DNA of 64,000 bases from positions 186,001 through 250,000 of the forward strand of contig NZ_VLLL01000006.1 of assembly GCF_007994225.1 (NCBI RefSeq), read 5' to 3'. Below are positions 34,752 through 42,362 of this stretch, piece after piece. The stretch is from Stackebrandtia albiflava (lineage in GTDB: Bacteria > Actinomycetota > Actinomycetes > Mycobacteriales > Micromonosporaceae). Positions within the stretch are counted from its first letter, which is position 1. Every line of letters starts with the position of its first letter. Under the pieces are notes generated by a model. That model had not been told where the DNA came from and did no database searches. It was given only the letters and a program-made list of their open reading frames with translations. A program made the translations under genes and the position numbers.

Positions 34752-35729
34752 ATGAGGTTCCCCCGCGCACTGCTCGCCGTCGTGGCCGCCGCGGCGACCG
34801 CCGTCCCGGTGTCGATCGCCGTCACCGCCCACGCCGCCACCTCCGACGACCCACCCCGGGTGGCCCAATCGGACTTCTACGTCAATCCCGAGTCCAACGC
34901 CTACAAGTGGCTCGACCGGAATCCCGGTCACCACGACGCCGACGCCATTCGCACCCACCTCGCCGAGCAGGCGACCGCGAACTGGTACGGCGACTGGGTC
35001 AACGACATCCCGCTGTCGCAGTACGTCGCCGACGCCGAATCCGCCGGGAGGATGCCGATCGTGGTCGCCTACAACATGTACGAACGCGACTGCGGCGGCC
35101 AGTCGCAGGGCGGCGCCGACACGCCCGACCTGTACCGGCAGTGGATCGACCGGTTCGCCGCCGACCTCGGCGACCGTCCCGCGATCGTGGTGTTGGAGCC
35201 GGACGCGGTCGCGCAGCTCCTCGCGGGCTGCCTGGCCGAGCCGGACGTCCGCACCGAACTGCTTGGTTACGCCGTCGACGCGCTCGCCGCCACCGCCGCC
35301 ACCGTCTACATAGACGCGGGCAACTACGAGTGGCCGACCGACCCGGCGCAGGTCGCCGCCACCCTGGAGGACATCGGCGTCCAACAGGTGCGGGGTTTCG
35401 CGCTCAACACCTCGAACCACTACACCACCGCCGACAGCGTCACCCGGGCCGCCGCGATCAACGCGCACCTGTCGGCACCGGCCGGGTTCGTCGTGGATAC
35501 CAGCCGGAACGGTTCGGGCAAGACCCAGTCCGGCCCGATGTCGTGGTGCAACCCGGTCGGGGCGACCCTCGGAGAGCACTCCACGTACTCCGGCGGACCC
35601 GCCGACGCGCACCTGTGGCTGAAGGTCCCCGGCGACTCCGACGGCGACTGCGGTTACGGGTCCGGCATCCCCGCCGGAACGTTCAGCGAGAAGTTGGCGA
35701 TGGCACTGATCACCGGCGACTACGTCTGA
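34752..35729 (+). CDS. Secreted family 6 endoglucanase (cellulase)
   Basis: A 325-residue secreted enzyme. A Sec signal peptide ends at about residue 28 (AHAA-TS). The GH6 fold is seen in NIVVAYN-type strand VVAYNMYERDCGGQSQGG, the catalytic-acid strand VVLEPDAV, YIDAGNYEWP, GFALNTSNHY, and the final WLKVPGDSDGDCG. Four cysteines are placed as in family 6. No carbohydrate-binding module is attached, so it probably acts on soluble or amorphous beta-1,4-glucan. Control by cellobiose through the upstream palindrome is likely. Confidence 0.9.
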   Translation: MRFPRALLAVVAAAATAVPVSIAVTAHAATSDDPPRVAQSDFYVNPESNAYKWLDRNPGHHDADAIRTHLAEQATANWYGDWVNDIPLSQYVADAESAGRMPIVVAYNMYERDCGGQSQGGADTPDLYRQWIDRFAADLGDRPAIVVLEPDAVAQLLAGCLAEPDVRTELLGYAVDALAATAATVYIDAGNYEWPTDPAQVAATLEDIGVQQVRGFALNTSNHYTTADSVTRAAAINAHLSAPAGFVVDTSRNGSGKTQSGPMSWCNPVGATLGEHSTYSGGPADAHLWLKVPGDSDGDCGYGSGIPAGTFSEKLAMALITGDYV

Positions 35730-35756
35730 GAACCACCGCGCGGCACCGGTTTCGGT

Positions 35757-35787
35757 GTGAGTCCGTTCCGATCCGGGACGGGCTCAC
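35757..35787. terminator. 13-bp terminator hairpin after the cellulase gene
   Basis: GTGAGTCCGTTCC (35757-35769) pairs with GGGACGGGCTCAC (35775-35787), including two G-U pairs on one strand, between convergent genes. Confidence 0.65.
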
Positions 35788-35795
35788 CCACCGGC

Positions 35796-36443
35796 TCACC
35801 CCAGGTACACCGTCCCCAGCCACCAGGACACCACCCAGGTGCTGAGACAGACCACCAGGCCCAACCGCGGATTGCGGACCAGCTTGTGCGCCGGCCGGGC
35901 CTCCTCGCCGCCGAGACGCGGCCGCGACACCACACCGATCGCCAGCCACGCCGCGCCGAACGCGACGAACGGCAGTACCAGGCACACGGCGAACTCCGCG
36001 AACTGCTCACTGAACGGCTGCCCGGCGGCACCCGCCAGCACCGTCATCTGCGCCAGCAACGACAACAGGCCCGCCACACCGTAGATCAGGCCGTTGCGTT
36101 CGTCGGCCCGCCACCGGGGAAGCAGCGCCGGCCGGTGCGCGAGGTACCGGGCCTGTTCCAGGCCCTCGTCGGCGGCGTCGGCGTCGGCGGTCGCGAGCGC
36201 TACCTCGGCCACCGGATCGGCCGGTCTCGCCACCGGATACGGCTTGTCCGGCACCGGCGGCAGTACGGCGGTCGCGGCGAGCGCGTTCAGTGCGGTGCGT
36301 TGCGCGCCGAGCCGTTCCCAGAGCGCGCCCATGTCCCGGTGCAGCAGGCCGCGCCTTCCGGCGTCGGCGGCGGCGGCGTCCTGTTGCGATCCGCGCAGCA
36401 CGTCGAGCTCACGCAGCGCCGCCAGGTACTCGTCGGCACTCAA
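35796..36443 (-). CDS. Four-helix membrane protein of unknown function
   Basis: A 215-residue protein. The TTG at 36443 is chosen because AAGGAG lies six bases upstream; ATG starts further out lack one. Residues 1-110 are soluble and helical (SADEYLAALRELDVL). Hydrophobic segments follow near 118-140, 148-165 (after the FSEQFAEF helix) and 185-212. I do not recognise the family. The soluble domain with Glu/Arg heptads may form a coiled coil. It is monocistronic. Confidence 0.65.
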   Translation of the reverse strand: MSADEYLAALRELDVLRGSQQDAAAADAGRRGLLHRDMGALWERLGAQRTALNALAATAVLPPVPDKPYPVARPADPVAEVALATADADAADEGLEQARYLAHRPALLPRWRADERNGLIYGVAGLLSLLAQMTVLAGAAGQPFSEQFAEFAVCLVLPFVAFGAAWLAIGVVSRPRLGGEEARPAHKLVRNPRLGLVVCLSTWVVSWWLGTVYLG

Positions 36444-36565
36444 CCGACACTCCTTCCCGGCCGGTGTCCACCGGCCCCGCCGGGCCGGTGTGGGAACCGG
36501 AATCACCGCCCTCGGCCCGGATCCTACCGCCACCGCGTCACCACGGGGTACGACCGGGAACCGCG

Positions 36566-37171
36566 TCAGGCGCCTCGGGATTCCGGCCGGTAGGTGGCCA
36601 GCAGTACCCCCGTCGTGGTGGGGACGGCCTCCACCAGGGTCATGGCCGACACGTCGAGCGAGTCGTCGAACAGGCGCCGCCCGGTACCGAGTATCAACGG
36701 GTGGATCATCAGGAGCATCTCGTCGATCAGGTCGTGGCGGAGCAGGGCGCGGACGAGTTCGCCGCTTCCCATGACGCAGACGTCGTCGCCGGGGCCGGCC
36801 CTGAGTTCGGCGACCGACTCGACGGGGTCGCCGGGCAGCAGCACCGAGTTACGCCACGGCAGGGGATCCCGGAGGGTCGTGGACACCACGTACTTCTCGG
36901 TCCGGTCCAGCACCTCGGTGTACGGGTTCTCCCGCTGCCGCGGCCAGTACCCGGCGAAGTCCAGGTAGGTGCGCCGTCCCAGTAGAAGTGCCCCGCATTC
37001 GGCCATGCCGCGGCCGAGCCGGGCGTTCATGACGTCGTCCTGTCGGGTGGCGGCCCAACCGCCGTGCCGGAAGCCGTCCCGGGTGTCCTCGTCCGGTCGG
37101 CCCGGCCCCTGCATGACCCCGTCAAGGGTGAGGTGGTTGACGACGACGATTCTCCGCATCCGATTCTCCAT
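36566..37171 (-). CDS. Dihydrofolate reductase-family (RibD C-terminal-like) protein
   Basis: A 201-residue protein. The N-terminal RRIVVVNHLTLDGVMQGPGRPDEDTRDGF, LLLGRRTYLDFAGYW, and VMGSGELVRALLRHDLIDEMLLMIHPLILGTGRRLF with the NADPH-binding G-S-G are typical of the DHFR/RibD C-terminal family that uses NADPH. True folate reduction or riboflavin synthesis is not implied by the sequence. Genes of this type are often stand-alone in actinobacteria. It has no partner here. Confidence 0.8.
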   Translation of the reverse strand: MENRMRRIVVVNHLTLDGVMQGPGRPDEDTRDGFRHGGWAATRQDDVMNARLGRGMAECGALLLGRRTYLDFAGYWPRQRENPYTEVLDRTEKYVVSTTLRDPLPWRNSVLLPGDPVESVAELRAGPGDDVCVMGSGELVRALLRHDLIDEMLLMIHPLILGTGRRLFDDSLDVSAMTLVEAVPTTTGVLLATYRPESRGA

Positions 37172-37277
37172 CCGTACGGCTCGGCCCGGATCAGATGCTC
37201 AGCCTTCCATTGCGGCACACGGAATGTGTGCCGAACCGTATACCGGTGACCATGGTCCCGCGAAGCGCAGCGGCGCC

Positions 37278-37299
37278 GCCCGGACGGGACCGTCCGGGC
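37278..37299 (-). terminator. Terminator after the antitoxin gene
   Basis: GCCCGGACGG/CCGTCCGGGC form a tight hairpin 18 bases after the antitoxin stop. Confidence 0.6.
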
Positions 37300-37316
37300 C
37301 GTTCTACGTTCCTGCG

Positions 37317-37649
37317 TCAGGCGGCGTGCGGAAGCCGCTGCAGTGCCTTGATGGCCTCGGTGACCGAGACGAGTCCCTCGTCACGGCCGGTCAGCACCCG
37401 CTGCACGGCGGTCCGCACCCATTCCGAGGGCGTCACCCCGTCGGCTTCGGCGGCGGCCTTGATCTGCTGTTCCAGCTCGGCGGGGAACCGGATCGACCGC
37501 ACCACCATCACCGGGTTGTCCGGGTCGGCCACCGGCAGCCGCGACAGCAGGCGCGCCTCCTCACCCGGGTCGGGTTTGGGTAGCCGCGACAGGTCGGAGC
37601 CCAGCAGGCGTTCGGCCTCGGCGGCGAGCTGTTCCTCGTGACGGTTCAC
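37317..37649 (-). CDS. Ribbon-helix-helix antitoxin-like protein
   Basis: A 110-residue protein. The GTG at 37649 is preceded by AGGAGGAGG and overlaps the upstream stop by four bases. The C-terminal half carries SIRFPAELEQQIKAAAEADGVTPSEWVRTAVQRVL, a CopG/BrnA-like RHH DNA-binding pattern (strand then two helices). The N-terminal half is acidic and probably binds the toxin. It likely represses its own operon at the palindrome 37943-37961. BrnA-type antitoxins follow their toxin gene in this order. Confidence 0.75.
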   Translation of the reverse strand: MNRHEEQLAAEAERLLGSDLSRLPKPDPGEEARLLSRLPVADPDNPVMVVRSIRFPAELEQQIKAAAEADGVTPSEWVRTAVQRVLTGRDEGLVSVTEAIKALQRLPHAA

Positions 37650-37930
37650 TGTTCCTCCTCCTGTAGTCGTTCCCACCGGGCGTGCTCGGCGGCCTCGGTG
37701 TCGGTCATCTGCCTGGCCGCCACGATCAGGTAATCGAGATCGGCCTCGTGTCGCAACACCACGATCAACGGTCGGCCGGCGCGAGTGCGGCCCCAGACCG
37801 TCAACAGGCGCATCGGCCCGGCCGCCGGTACCGGCCGACGCCAACGCGCACCCAACACCTGCAGCACCTCGTGCGGCTCCACCCCGGCCAGGCGCTCCAT
37901 CGCGCCAGCCAACCATTCGTACGGCACCAT
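37646..37930 (-). CDS. BrnT-like toxin candidate
   Basis: A 94-residue protein. The core LRLLTVWGRTRAGRPLIVVLRHEADLDYLIVAARQMT-DTEAAEHARWE pattern (strands, then A-R-x-M-T and a helical tail) resembles the BrnT ribonuclease fold, which ends in SARxATRRERRxYEE. The gene overlaps the antitoxin gene by four bases. TACAGT lies six bases before the GTG codon at 37927, so translation may begin there (VPYEWL). The match to BrnT is structural and distant; treat it as a toxin candidate. Confidence 0.6.
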   Translation of the reverse strand: MVPYEWLAGAMERLAGVEPHEVLQVLGARWRRPVPAAGPMRLLTVWGRTRAGRPLIVVLRHEADLDYLIVAARQMTDTEAAEHARWERLQEEEQ

Positions 37931-37942
37931 CCAACTGTACTA

Positions 37943-37961
37943 CGACACGTATTACGTGTCG
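37943..37961. promoter_or_regulatory. 19-base operator palindrome of the toxin-antitoxin operon
   Basis: CGACACGTA-T-TACGTGTCG is perfectly symmetric around 37952. It lies 4-16 bases upstream of the minus-strand -10 (TACAGT at 37934-37939), so a bound protein would block RNA polymerase. This is the expected target of the RHH antitoxin. Confidence 0.75.
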
Positions 37962-38151
37962 AGCGAATCGGAGGGGGGTCTTCGTGGGGCGGATGGGGTG
38001 GCACGTCCCGCCGGTCCGGGCGGCGAGTTCACTGTGGATTACGGAACCTGTCACCCGTTGGGTGGACGCCGTTTCCCGTTCCACGTCTGGGTGAGATGTC
38101 CCGGGTGTATGCTTTCGCGGCAGACCGGCGGATCGGAGAGGGGTGATCGTC

Positions 38152-38205
38152 ATGCGGAACAGCACCGGCGAACCTCCGAGTCCCGTGCCGCTGGCCGCGC
38201 GTTGA
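38152..38205 (+). CDS. 17-codon proline-rich leader peptide upstream of corA
   Basis: The frame encodes M-R-N-S-T-G-E-P-P-S-P-V-P-L-A-A-R then a stop, 87 bases before corA. GAGAGGGGTGATCGTC precedes its ATG. Four of 17 codons are proline. Proline-rich leader peptides (MgtL, CorL) regulate Mg transporters in enterobacteria by ribosome stalling; this resemblance is only in position and composition. Confidence 0.35.
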   Translation: MRNSTGEPPSPVPLAAR

Positions 38206-38292
38206 CGACCACCGGCGTCCCCACACCGGTTCGCGCCACCAGCGGTAGCCATTTCCCATTCAGGTGAATCTCCGTTCGGTGAAAGAACTGCC

Positions 38293-39432
38293 ATGTCCGA
38301 CTTCCGTAACCTGGCGAAGCGCGCCTTCCGTATGCCCGTGTCCCGGCGGCAGCCCGGCCATCCGCCGCCCTCCGCCGTGGATACGGCGCCGGAGGTGCCG
38401 GTGCCGAACCGTCGCAGCCTGATCGATTCGGCGCTGTACCGTGACGGCCGCCGCGTTCACACCCCCGACTCCCTGGCCGAGACGTATCGGCTGGCCCGTG
38501 CCGATCCCGCGACGATGGCGTGGATCGGGTTGCGCAAACCCACCGAGGGTGAGTTGATCTCACTCGCCGGTGAGTTCAACCTGCACGAGCTGGCCGTGGA
38601 GGACGCGCTGGAGGCCCATCAACGGGCCAAACTGGAACGTTACGGCGAGACGCTGTTCGTGGTGTTGCGCGCGGCCCGGTATCTCGACGAGACCGAGAGC
38701 GTGGAGTTCAGTGAGCTGCACGTGTTCCTCGGACCGGGGTTCGTGTTGACGGTGCGGCACGGTGCCGCGCCGGACCTGTCGGCGGTGCGGCGGCGCATGG
38801 AGGCCGAACCGGAGTTGTTGGCCCGTGGCCACGAGGCCGTCCTGTACGCCATCTTCGACGCCGTCGTGGACGGCTACGCGCCGGTCGTCGCCGGGTTGCA
38901 GAACGACATCGACGAGATCGAGACCGAGGTGTTCGGCGGTGACCCGGAGGTGTCGCGGCGCATCTACCAGCTCTCCCGTGAGGTGGTGCAGTTCCAGCGG
39001 GCGGTCAGGCCGTTGTCGGGGATGCTGCGGACCCTGGTGGCGGGGTGGGAGAAGTACGGCATCGACGAGGAGTTGCGGCGCTACCTGCGGGACGTCGCCG
39101 ACCACGCCGCCGTCGTCATGGAGCAGGTCGACACGTTCCGGCAGGCGTTGGCGGACATGCTCACCGTGAACGCGACACTGGTGGCGCAGCAGCAGAACGC
39201 CGACATGAAGGCGCTCACCGAGGCCAGTTTCGAACAGAACGAGGAGATCAAGCGGATCTCGTCGTGGGCGGCGATCCTGTTCGCGCCCACCCTGATAGGC
39301 ACCGTCTACGGCATGAACTTCGACCACATGCCCGAGACGCATTGGGCGGTCGGCTATCCGTTGGCGGTCGCGATGATGGGCGTCACCTGTGTGACGCTGT
39401 ACTTCATCTTCAAACGCCGCAACTGGTTGTGA
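38293..39432 (+). CDS. corA: CorA family magnesium/cobalt transporter
   Basis: A 379-residue protein. A soluble N-terminal domain of about 310 residues ends in the long stalk helix, followed by two transmembrane helices. The signature YGMNF (G340-M-N342) sits at the end of TM1 as in CorA, and the pore selects hydrated Mg2+. The HAMP-like helix DFFRQALADMLTVNATLVAQQQN and MKALT lead into TM1. The ATG has no strong Shine-Dalgarno sequence; a leader peptide upstream may be relevant. A bulged hairpin at 39505-39541 ends the message. Confidence 0.9.
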   Translation: MSDFRNLAKRAFRMPVSRRQPGHPPPSAVDTAPEVPVPNRRSLIDSALYRDGRRVHTPDSLAETYRLARADPATMAWIGLRKPTEGELISLAGEFNLHELAVEDALEAHQRAKLERYGETLFVVLRAARYLDETESVEFSELHVFLGPGFVLTVRHGAAPDLSAVRRRMEAEPELLARGHEAVLYAIFDAVVDGYAPVVAGLQNDIDEIETEVFGGDPEVSRRIYQLSREVVQFQRAVRPLSGMLRTLVAGWEKYGIDEELRRYLRDVADHAAVVMEQVDTFRQALADMLTVNATLVAQQQNADMKALTEASFEQNEEIKRISSWAAILFAPTLIGTVYGMNFDHMPETHWAVGYPLAVAMMGVTCVTLYFIFKRRNWL

Positions 39433-39504
39433 CACCGCCACGGACCCGACCGGCTCCGATGCCGTCGGCGTGGTGCGGACGCCTCGATCGTTCGGCGAGG
39501 TGAG

Positions 39505-39541
39505 CACCTCGGCCCGCCGTTGCTCTTCGGCGGGCGAGGTG
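39505..39541 (+). terminator. Bulged 14-bp hairpin after corA
   Basis: CACCTCGGCCCGCCG (39505-39519) pairs with CGGCGGGCGAGGTG (39528-39541) with one bulged base, 73 bases beyond the corA stop. Confidence 0.6.
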
Positions 39542-39800
39542 TCACGGGTTCTCGCGGTGGGCGGCCCCGTCGCGAAGCGTCCCGTCGACTCCCGAACCCG
39601 GCGCCTCGCCGGAGTCGGCACGTCCGCGTCGCCGCATCGTGCTCACGCGTGGCGGCGGCATCGATGCCCCGTGTGCCTCCGGCGGGGTCGCCGCGGCCCG
39701 GCCGTGCCGTGGTGACCCCGGGGATTCGCCCTGTTCACCGGATTCCGAACGACCTCGAACCGTCCATCTCCCTGTTGTCCCCGCCGGCGCGCACAGTGCC

Positions 39801-39854
39801 GTGTGCCACACCAGCACTCTGCGCTTGACACTAGTGTGTGCCACACAGTATCGT
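39801..39854 (+). promoter_or_regulatory. PadR promoter with two GTGTG-C-CACAC operators
   Basis: TTGACA (39825-39830) and TATCGT (39849-39854) are 18 bases apart. GTGTGCCACAC occurs at 39801-39811 and, identical, at 39836-39846 between the two hexamers. Both are perfect palindromes around one base. The first is 35 bases upstream of the second, so a PadR dimer could bind both and repress the promoter. The GTG at 39862 follows the -10 by seven bases. Confidence 0.75.
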
Positions 39855-39861
39855 GTATCGC

Positions 39862-40200
39862 GTGAGTTCGGATGAGTTGATTCAAGGACAGGCGCAGGAA
39901 CTGCGCCGTGGCACGGTCGTGCTCGCCTGTCTGGCTCTCCTGGAGACGCCGCAGTACGGCTACGCGCTCCTGGAGACGCTGGACCGTGCCGGAGTCACCG
40001 TGGACGGAAACACCCTTTACCCCTTGCTGCGCAGGCTGGAGAAACAGGGCCTGCTGATCAGCGAATGGAACACCGACGAGACCAGGCCCCGCAAGTTCTA
40101 CCGGATCAGCCCGGAGGGAGCCGAAGTCCGAGAAGGACTACTGCGTGAATGGCGTGACCTGGTGGCCGCCATCGCGAGATTGACGGAGGAGACCCCATGA
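39862..40200 (+). CDS. PadR-family transcriptional regulator
   Basis: A 112-residue protein from the GTG at 39862, which suits the promoter spacing; a start at 39838 would place the -10 inside the coding region. The winged helix includes LRRGTVVLACLALLETPQYGYALLETLDRAGV, NTLYPLLRRLEKQGLLISEW and KFYRISPEGAEV. It lacks the long C-terminal coiled coil, so it belongs to the short PadR-s2 group, which is usually paired with membrane proteins. It overlaps the HAAS-domain gene by four bases (ATGA). Confidence 0.9.
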   Translation: MSSDELIQGQAQELRRGTVVLACLALLETPQYGYALLETLDRAGVTVDGNTLYPLLRRLEKQGLLISEWNTDETRPRKFYRISPEGAEVREGLLREWRDLVAAIARLTEETP

Positions 40201-41129
40201 GTACCGACACCCTGACCGAACGGTACGTCCGCGAAGTCGTCAAACGGCTGCCCGCCGACCAACGCGACGACGTCGCCGACGAACTGCGCGCCACCATCGC
40301 CGACACCGTGGACGCCCACGGCGGCGACCCCGCCGCCGCCGAACACGCGGTGCTCACCGACATGGGCGACCCGATCCGGCTGGCGGCCCGATACGCCGAC
40401 CGGCCGGTCGCGCTCATCGGCCCGGTCTTCTACCCCGCCTACATCCGGTTGCTCAAGCTGCTGCTGTCGATGGTGCTGCCGGTCGTCACGGTCCTCATGA
40501 TGACCCTGGAGTTCTTCGACGGCGGTGACATCGGTCAGGTGATCGGCGCCGGGGTGGGAGCGGCCCTGTCGGTCGGCGCGCAGATGATCGCCTGGCTCAC
40601 GGTGGTCTTCGCCCTCGTGGACCGGGCCGGTGGCCGGGATGCGTACAAGCCCACCGAGTGGACCCCCGACGACCTGCCCGAACTCCGGGCCACCGACGAC
40701 AACCGGACCACCGTGATCGCCGCCGCCGTCTGGAACCTCGTGCTGGCGGGCCTGATCGTCTGGCAGCACACCGCGCCCACCCGGCTCGGCGGCCTGCGCG
40801 TCGAGGTGATGCATCCGGACCTGTGGTCGGGCATGGTGTGGCCGATGCTGGCCGGCCTGGTGGGCATGGCGATCGTCGAGGTGCTGCGGATCGCCGCCCG
40901 GCGGTGGACCTACGGCCTGGCGACGGCGTACTCGGCGGCCGGACTGGTCTTCGCCTTGCCGCTGGCGTGGGTGCTGTACCGGCGGGAGTTCTTCAACCCC
41001 GAGTTCCTCGCGCTGTTCAACGAGGAGTTCACCGTCATGGACGAGTTCTACACCGTCGCCGCGATCGGCGTGCTCGCCGTCGTGGTCGCCGAGATCCTCC
41101 GCAGGTTCATGGCGGCGCACCGGAGCTGA
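40197..41129 (+). CDS. Membrane protein with HAAS/permease-prefix domain
   Basis: A 310-residue protein. The first 75 residues (TERYVREVVKRLPADQRDDVADELRATIAD and HGGDPAAAEHAVLTDMGDPIRLAARYADRP) form the HAAS domain that follows PadR regulators. The rest has about seven membrane helices and no transporter motif. Such pairs sense envelope or antibiotic stress; the PadR-s2/HAAS protein interaction regulates the operon in Bacillus and other bacteria. The exact ligand is unknown. Confidence 0.85.
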   Translation: MSTDTLTERYVREVVKRLPADQRDDVADELRATIADTVDAHGGDPAAAEHAVLTDMGDPIRLAARYADRPVALIGPVFYPAYIRLLKLLLSMVLPVVTVLMMTLEFFDGGDIGQVIGAGVGAALSVGAQMIAWLTVVFALVDRAGGRDAYKPTEWTPDDLPELRATDDNRTTVIAAAVWNLVLAGLIVWQHTAPTRLGGLRVEVMHPDLWSGMVWPMLAGLVGMAIVEVLRIAARRWTYGLATAYSAAGLVFALPLAWVLYRREFFNPEFLALFNEEFTVMDEFYTVAAIGVLAVVVAEILRRFMAAHRS

Positions 41130-41143
41130 CCGCCCGACGACCC

Positions 41144-41173
41144 GTGGCCCCCACCGACACCGGTGGGGGCCAC
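41144..41173. terminator. 13-bp perfect hairpin between convergent genes
   Basis: GTGGCCCCCACCG/CGGTGGGGGCCAC with an ACAC loop lies between the HAAS gene and soxR, and can serve both. Confidence 0.8.
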
Positions 41174-41174
41174 G

Positions 41175-41615
41175 TCAGTCTTCGAGCAGGATGCGGGGTC
41201 CCGCGCCGTGGGCGGCCAACTCGTCGTCGCGGTTGTACAGGGAGCACGAGGTGAGCGACAGGCAGCCGCAGCCGATGCAGCCGGAGAGGTCGTCGCGCAG
41301 CCGCTCCAGCATCCGGATCTGGTCGGTGAGCCGTCGGTGCCAACCCTCGGACAGCTTCGCCCAGTCCGCCCGCGTGGGGGTGCGGGACTCCGGGAGGGTG
41401 CCCAGTGCCTCGGTGATCTCGGTGAGCGTCAGCCCCACCGACTGGGCGGTGCGGATGAACGCGACCCGCCGGAGCTCGGAACGCTGGTAACGGCGCTGGT
41501 TGCCGGAGGTGCGCACCGAGTGGATCAGGCCACGCCGCTCGTAGAACCGCAGGGCCGTGGCGGCCACGCCGGCACGCGCCGCGAACTCGCCGATCGTGAG
41601 CAGTTTGTGGGGCAT
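41175..41615 (-). CDS. soxR: Redox-sensitive MerR-family regulator SoxR
   Basis: A 146-residue MerR-type regulator. The winged helix is at 5-75 (LTIGEFAARAGVAATALRFYERRGLI), a dimerisation helix follows, and the [2Fe-2S] ligands C113, C116, C118 and C124 give the SoxR C-x2-C-x-C-x5-C pattern. In actinobacteria SoxR responds mainly to redox-active antibiotics. A 14-base inverted sequence at 41642-41655 upstream, ACTTCGAGTTAAGT, is a possible SoxR box between this gene and the split transketolase. The target operon is probably that transketolase pair. Confidence 0.9.
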   Translation of the reverse strand: MPHKLLTIGEFAARAGVAATALRFYERRGLIHSVRTSGNQRRYQRSELRRVAFIRTAQSVGLTLTEITEALGTLPESRTPTRADWAKLSEGWHRRLTDQIRMLERLRDDLSGCIGCGCLSLTSCSLYNRDDELAAHGAGPRILLED

Positions 41616-41641
41616 CGATGGTGTTCCTCACAGCGGGGTTG

Positions 41642-41655
41642 ACTTCGAGTTAAGT
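41642..41655. promoter_or_regulatory. Candidate SoxR-type operator between soxR and transketolase
   Basis: ACTT-CGAGTT-AAGT is symmetric in its arms and lies in the 60-base divergent gap. MerR-family proteins bind such dyads between unusually spaced promoter hexamers. I cannot place a convincing -35/-10 pair on either strand. Confidence 0.4.
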
Positions 41656-41675
41656 ATAGGTTGGACGCTTGTCAC

Positions 41676-42359
41676 ATGACCTCCACCGGTTACGCGACCG
41701 CCCGGGAACTCGTCTCCCGCACCGTCGTCGACGTCCGATACCCCCCGAACAACTACACCTTCGACCTGCTCTGGGTGCTGTACGACCGGATCCTCGCCGT
41801 GACACCGCAGACCGCCGAACACCCCCACCGCGACCGCCTCCTGCTCTCCAAGGGACACGGACCGGGCGCCTACTACGCGGTACTGGCCGCCAAGGGATTC
41901 ATACCCGTGGAATGGCTCGACGACATCGCCTCCGCCGAGTCGGCGCTGGGAGGGCACCCCGACGCCACCCGTGTCCCCGGGGTCGAGATCTCCTCCGGCT
42001 CGCTCGGCCACGGGCTCCCCATCGGCGTCGGCCAGGCACTCGGCCTGCGGGCGCAGGGCATCACCCGGCCCCGGGTGTACGTCCTGATCGGTGACGCCGA
42101 ACTCGACGAGGGCTCCAATCACGAGGCCATCGCCTACGCGGGCGCCGTCGGACTCGACCGTCTCACCGTCGTCGTCGCCGACAACGGTTCCGCCACCCAC
42201 GGCTGGCCCGGCGGCATCGCCTCCCGGTTCGCCGCCAACGGCTGGACCACCGCCACCGCCGGAATCACCGACCACGACGCGTTGACCGCCGCGCTACGGG
42301 CCGACACGCCGGGCCGCCCGCACGTCGTCGTCGCCACCACGAACCCCACGGAGGACTGA
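41676..42359 (+). CDS. Transketolase N-terminal subunit
   Basis: A 227-residue protein that carries the thiamine diphosphate-binding half of transketolase: SKGHGPGAYYAVLAAKG, SLGHGLPIGVGQALG, and the G-D-A-E-L-D-E-G-S-N loop (about 138-150) for the diphosphate and metal. The second half is the next gene, four bases after this stop. Split transketolases of this kind act on sugar phosphates or in secondary pathways such as sulfolactate or antibiotic sugar routes. The actual reaction is not resolved. Confidence 0.85.
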   Translation: MTSTGYATARELVSRTVVDVRYPPNNYTFDLLWVLYDRILAVTPQTAEHPHRDRLLLSKGHGPGAYYAVLAAKGFIPVEWLDDIASAESALGGHPDATRVPGVEISSGSLGHGLPIGVGQALGLRAQGITRPRVYVLIGDAELDEGSNHEAIAYAGAVGLDRLTVVVADNGSATHGWPGGIASRFAANGWTTATAGITDHDALTAALRADTPGRPHVVVATTNPTED

Positions 42360-42362
42360 ACG

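Larger units (their letters stand above)
37931..38292. other. 362-base divergent region between toxin-antitoxin and corA
   Basis: It contains the operator palindrome at 37943-37961, an apparent -10 TATGCT at 38108-38113 for corA, and a 17-codon reading frame at 38152-38205 with a ribosome-binding-like GAGAGGGG. The rest is unstructured. Confidence 0.5.
39433..39861. other. 429-base gap between corA and the PadR gene
   Basis: It holds the corA terminator hairpin, then mostly Pro/Arg-coding-like but non-genic DNA, and at its end the PadR promoter and two operator dyads. No credible small gene is seen. Confidence 0.5.

Noticed and set aside
38000-38292. M-box or other Mg riboswitch before corA
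   Set aside because: I could not find the conserved helices of the M-box; only a short leader frame is present.
37317-38294. 325-codon frame joining the antitoxin to upstream sequence
   Set aside because: The extension runs through the toxin gene in another phase; the GTG at 37649 has an ideal ribosome binding site.
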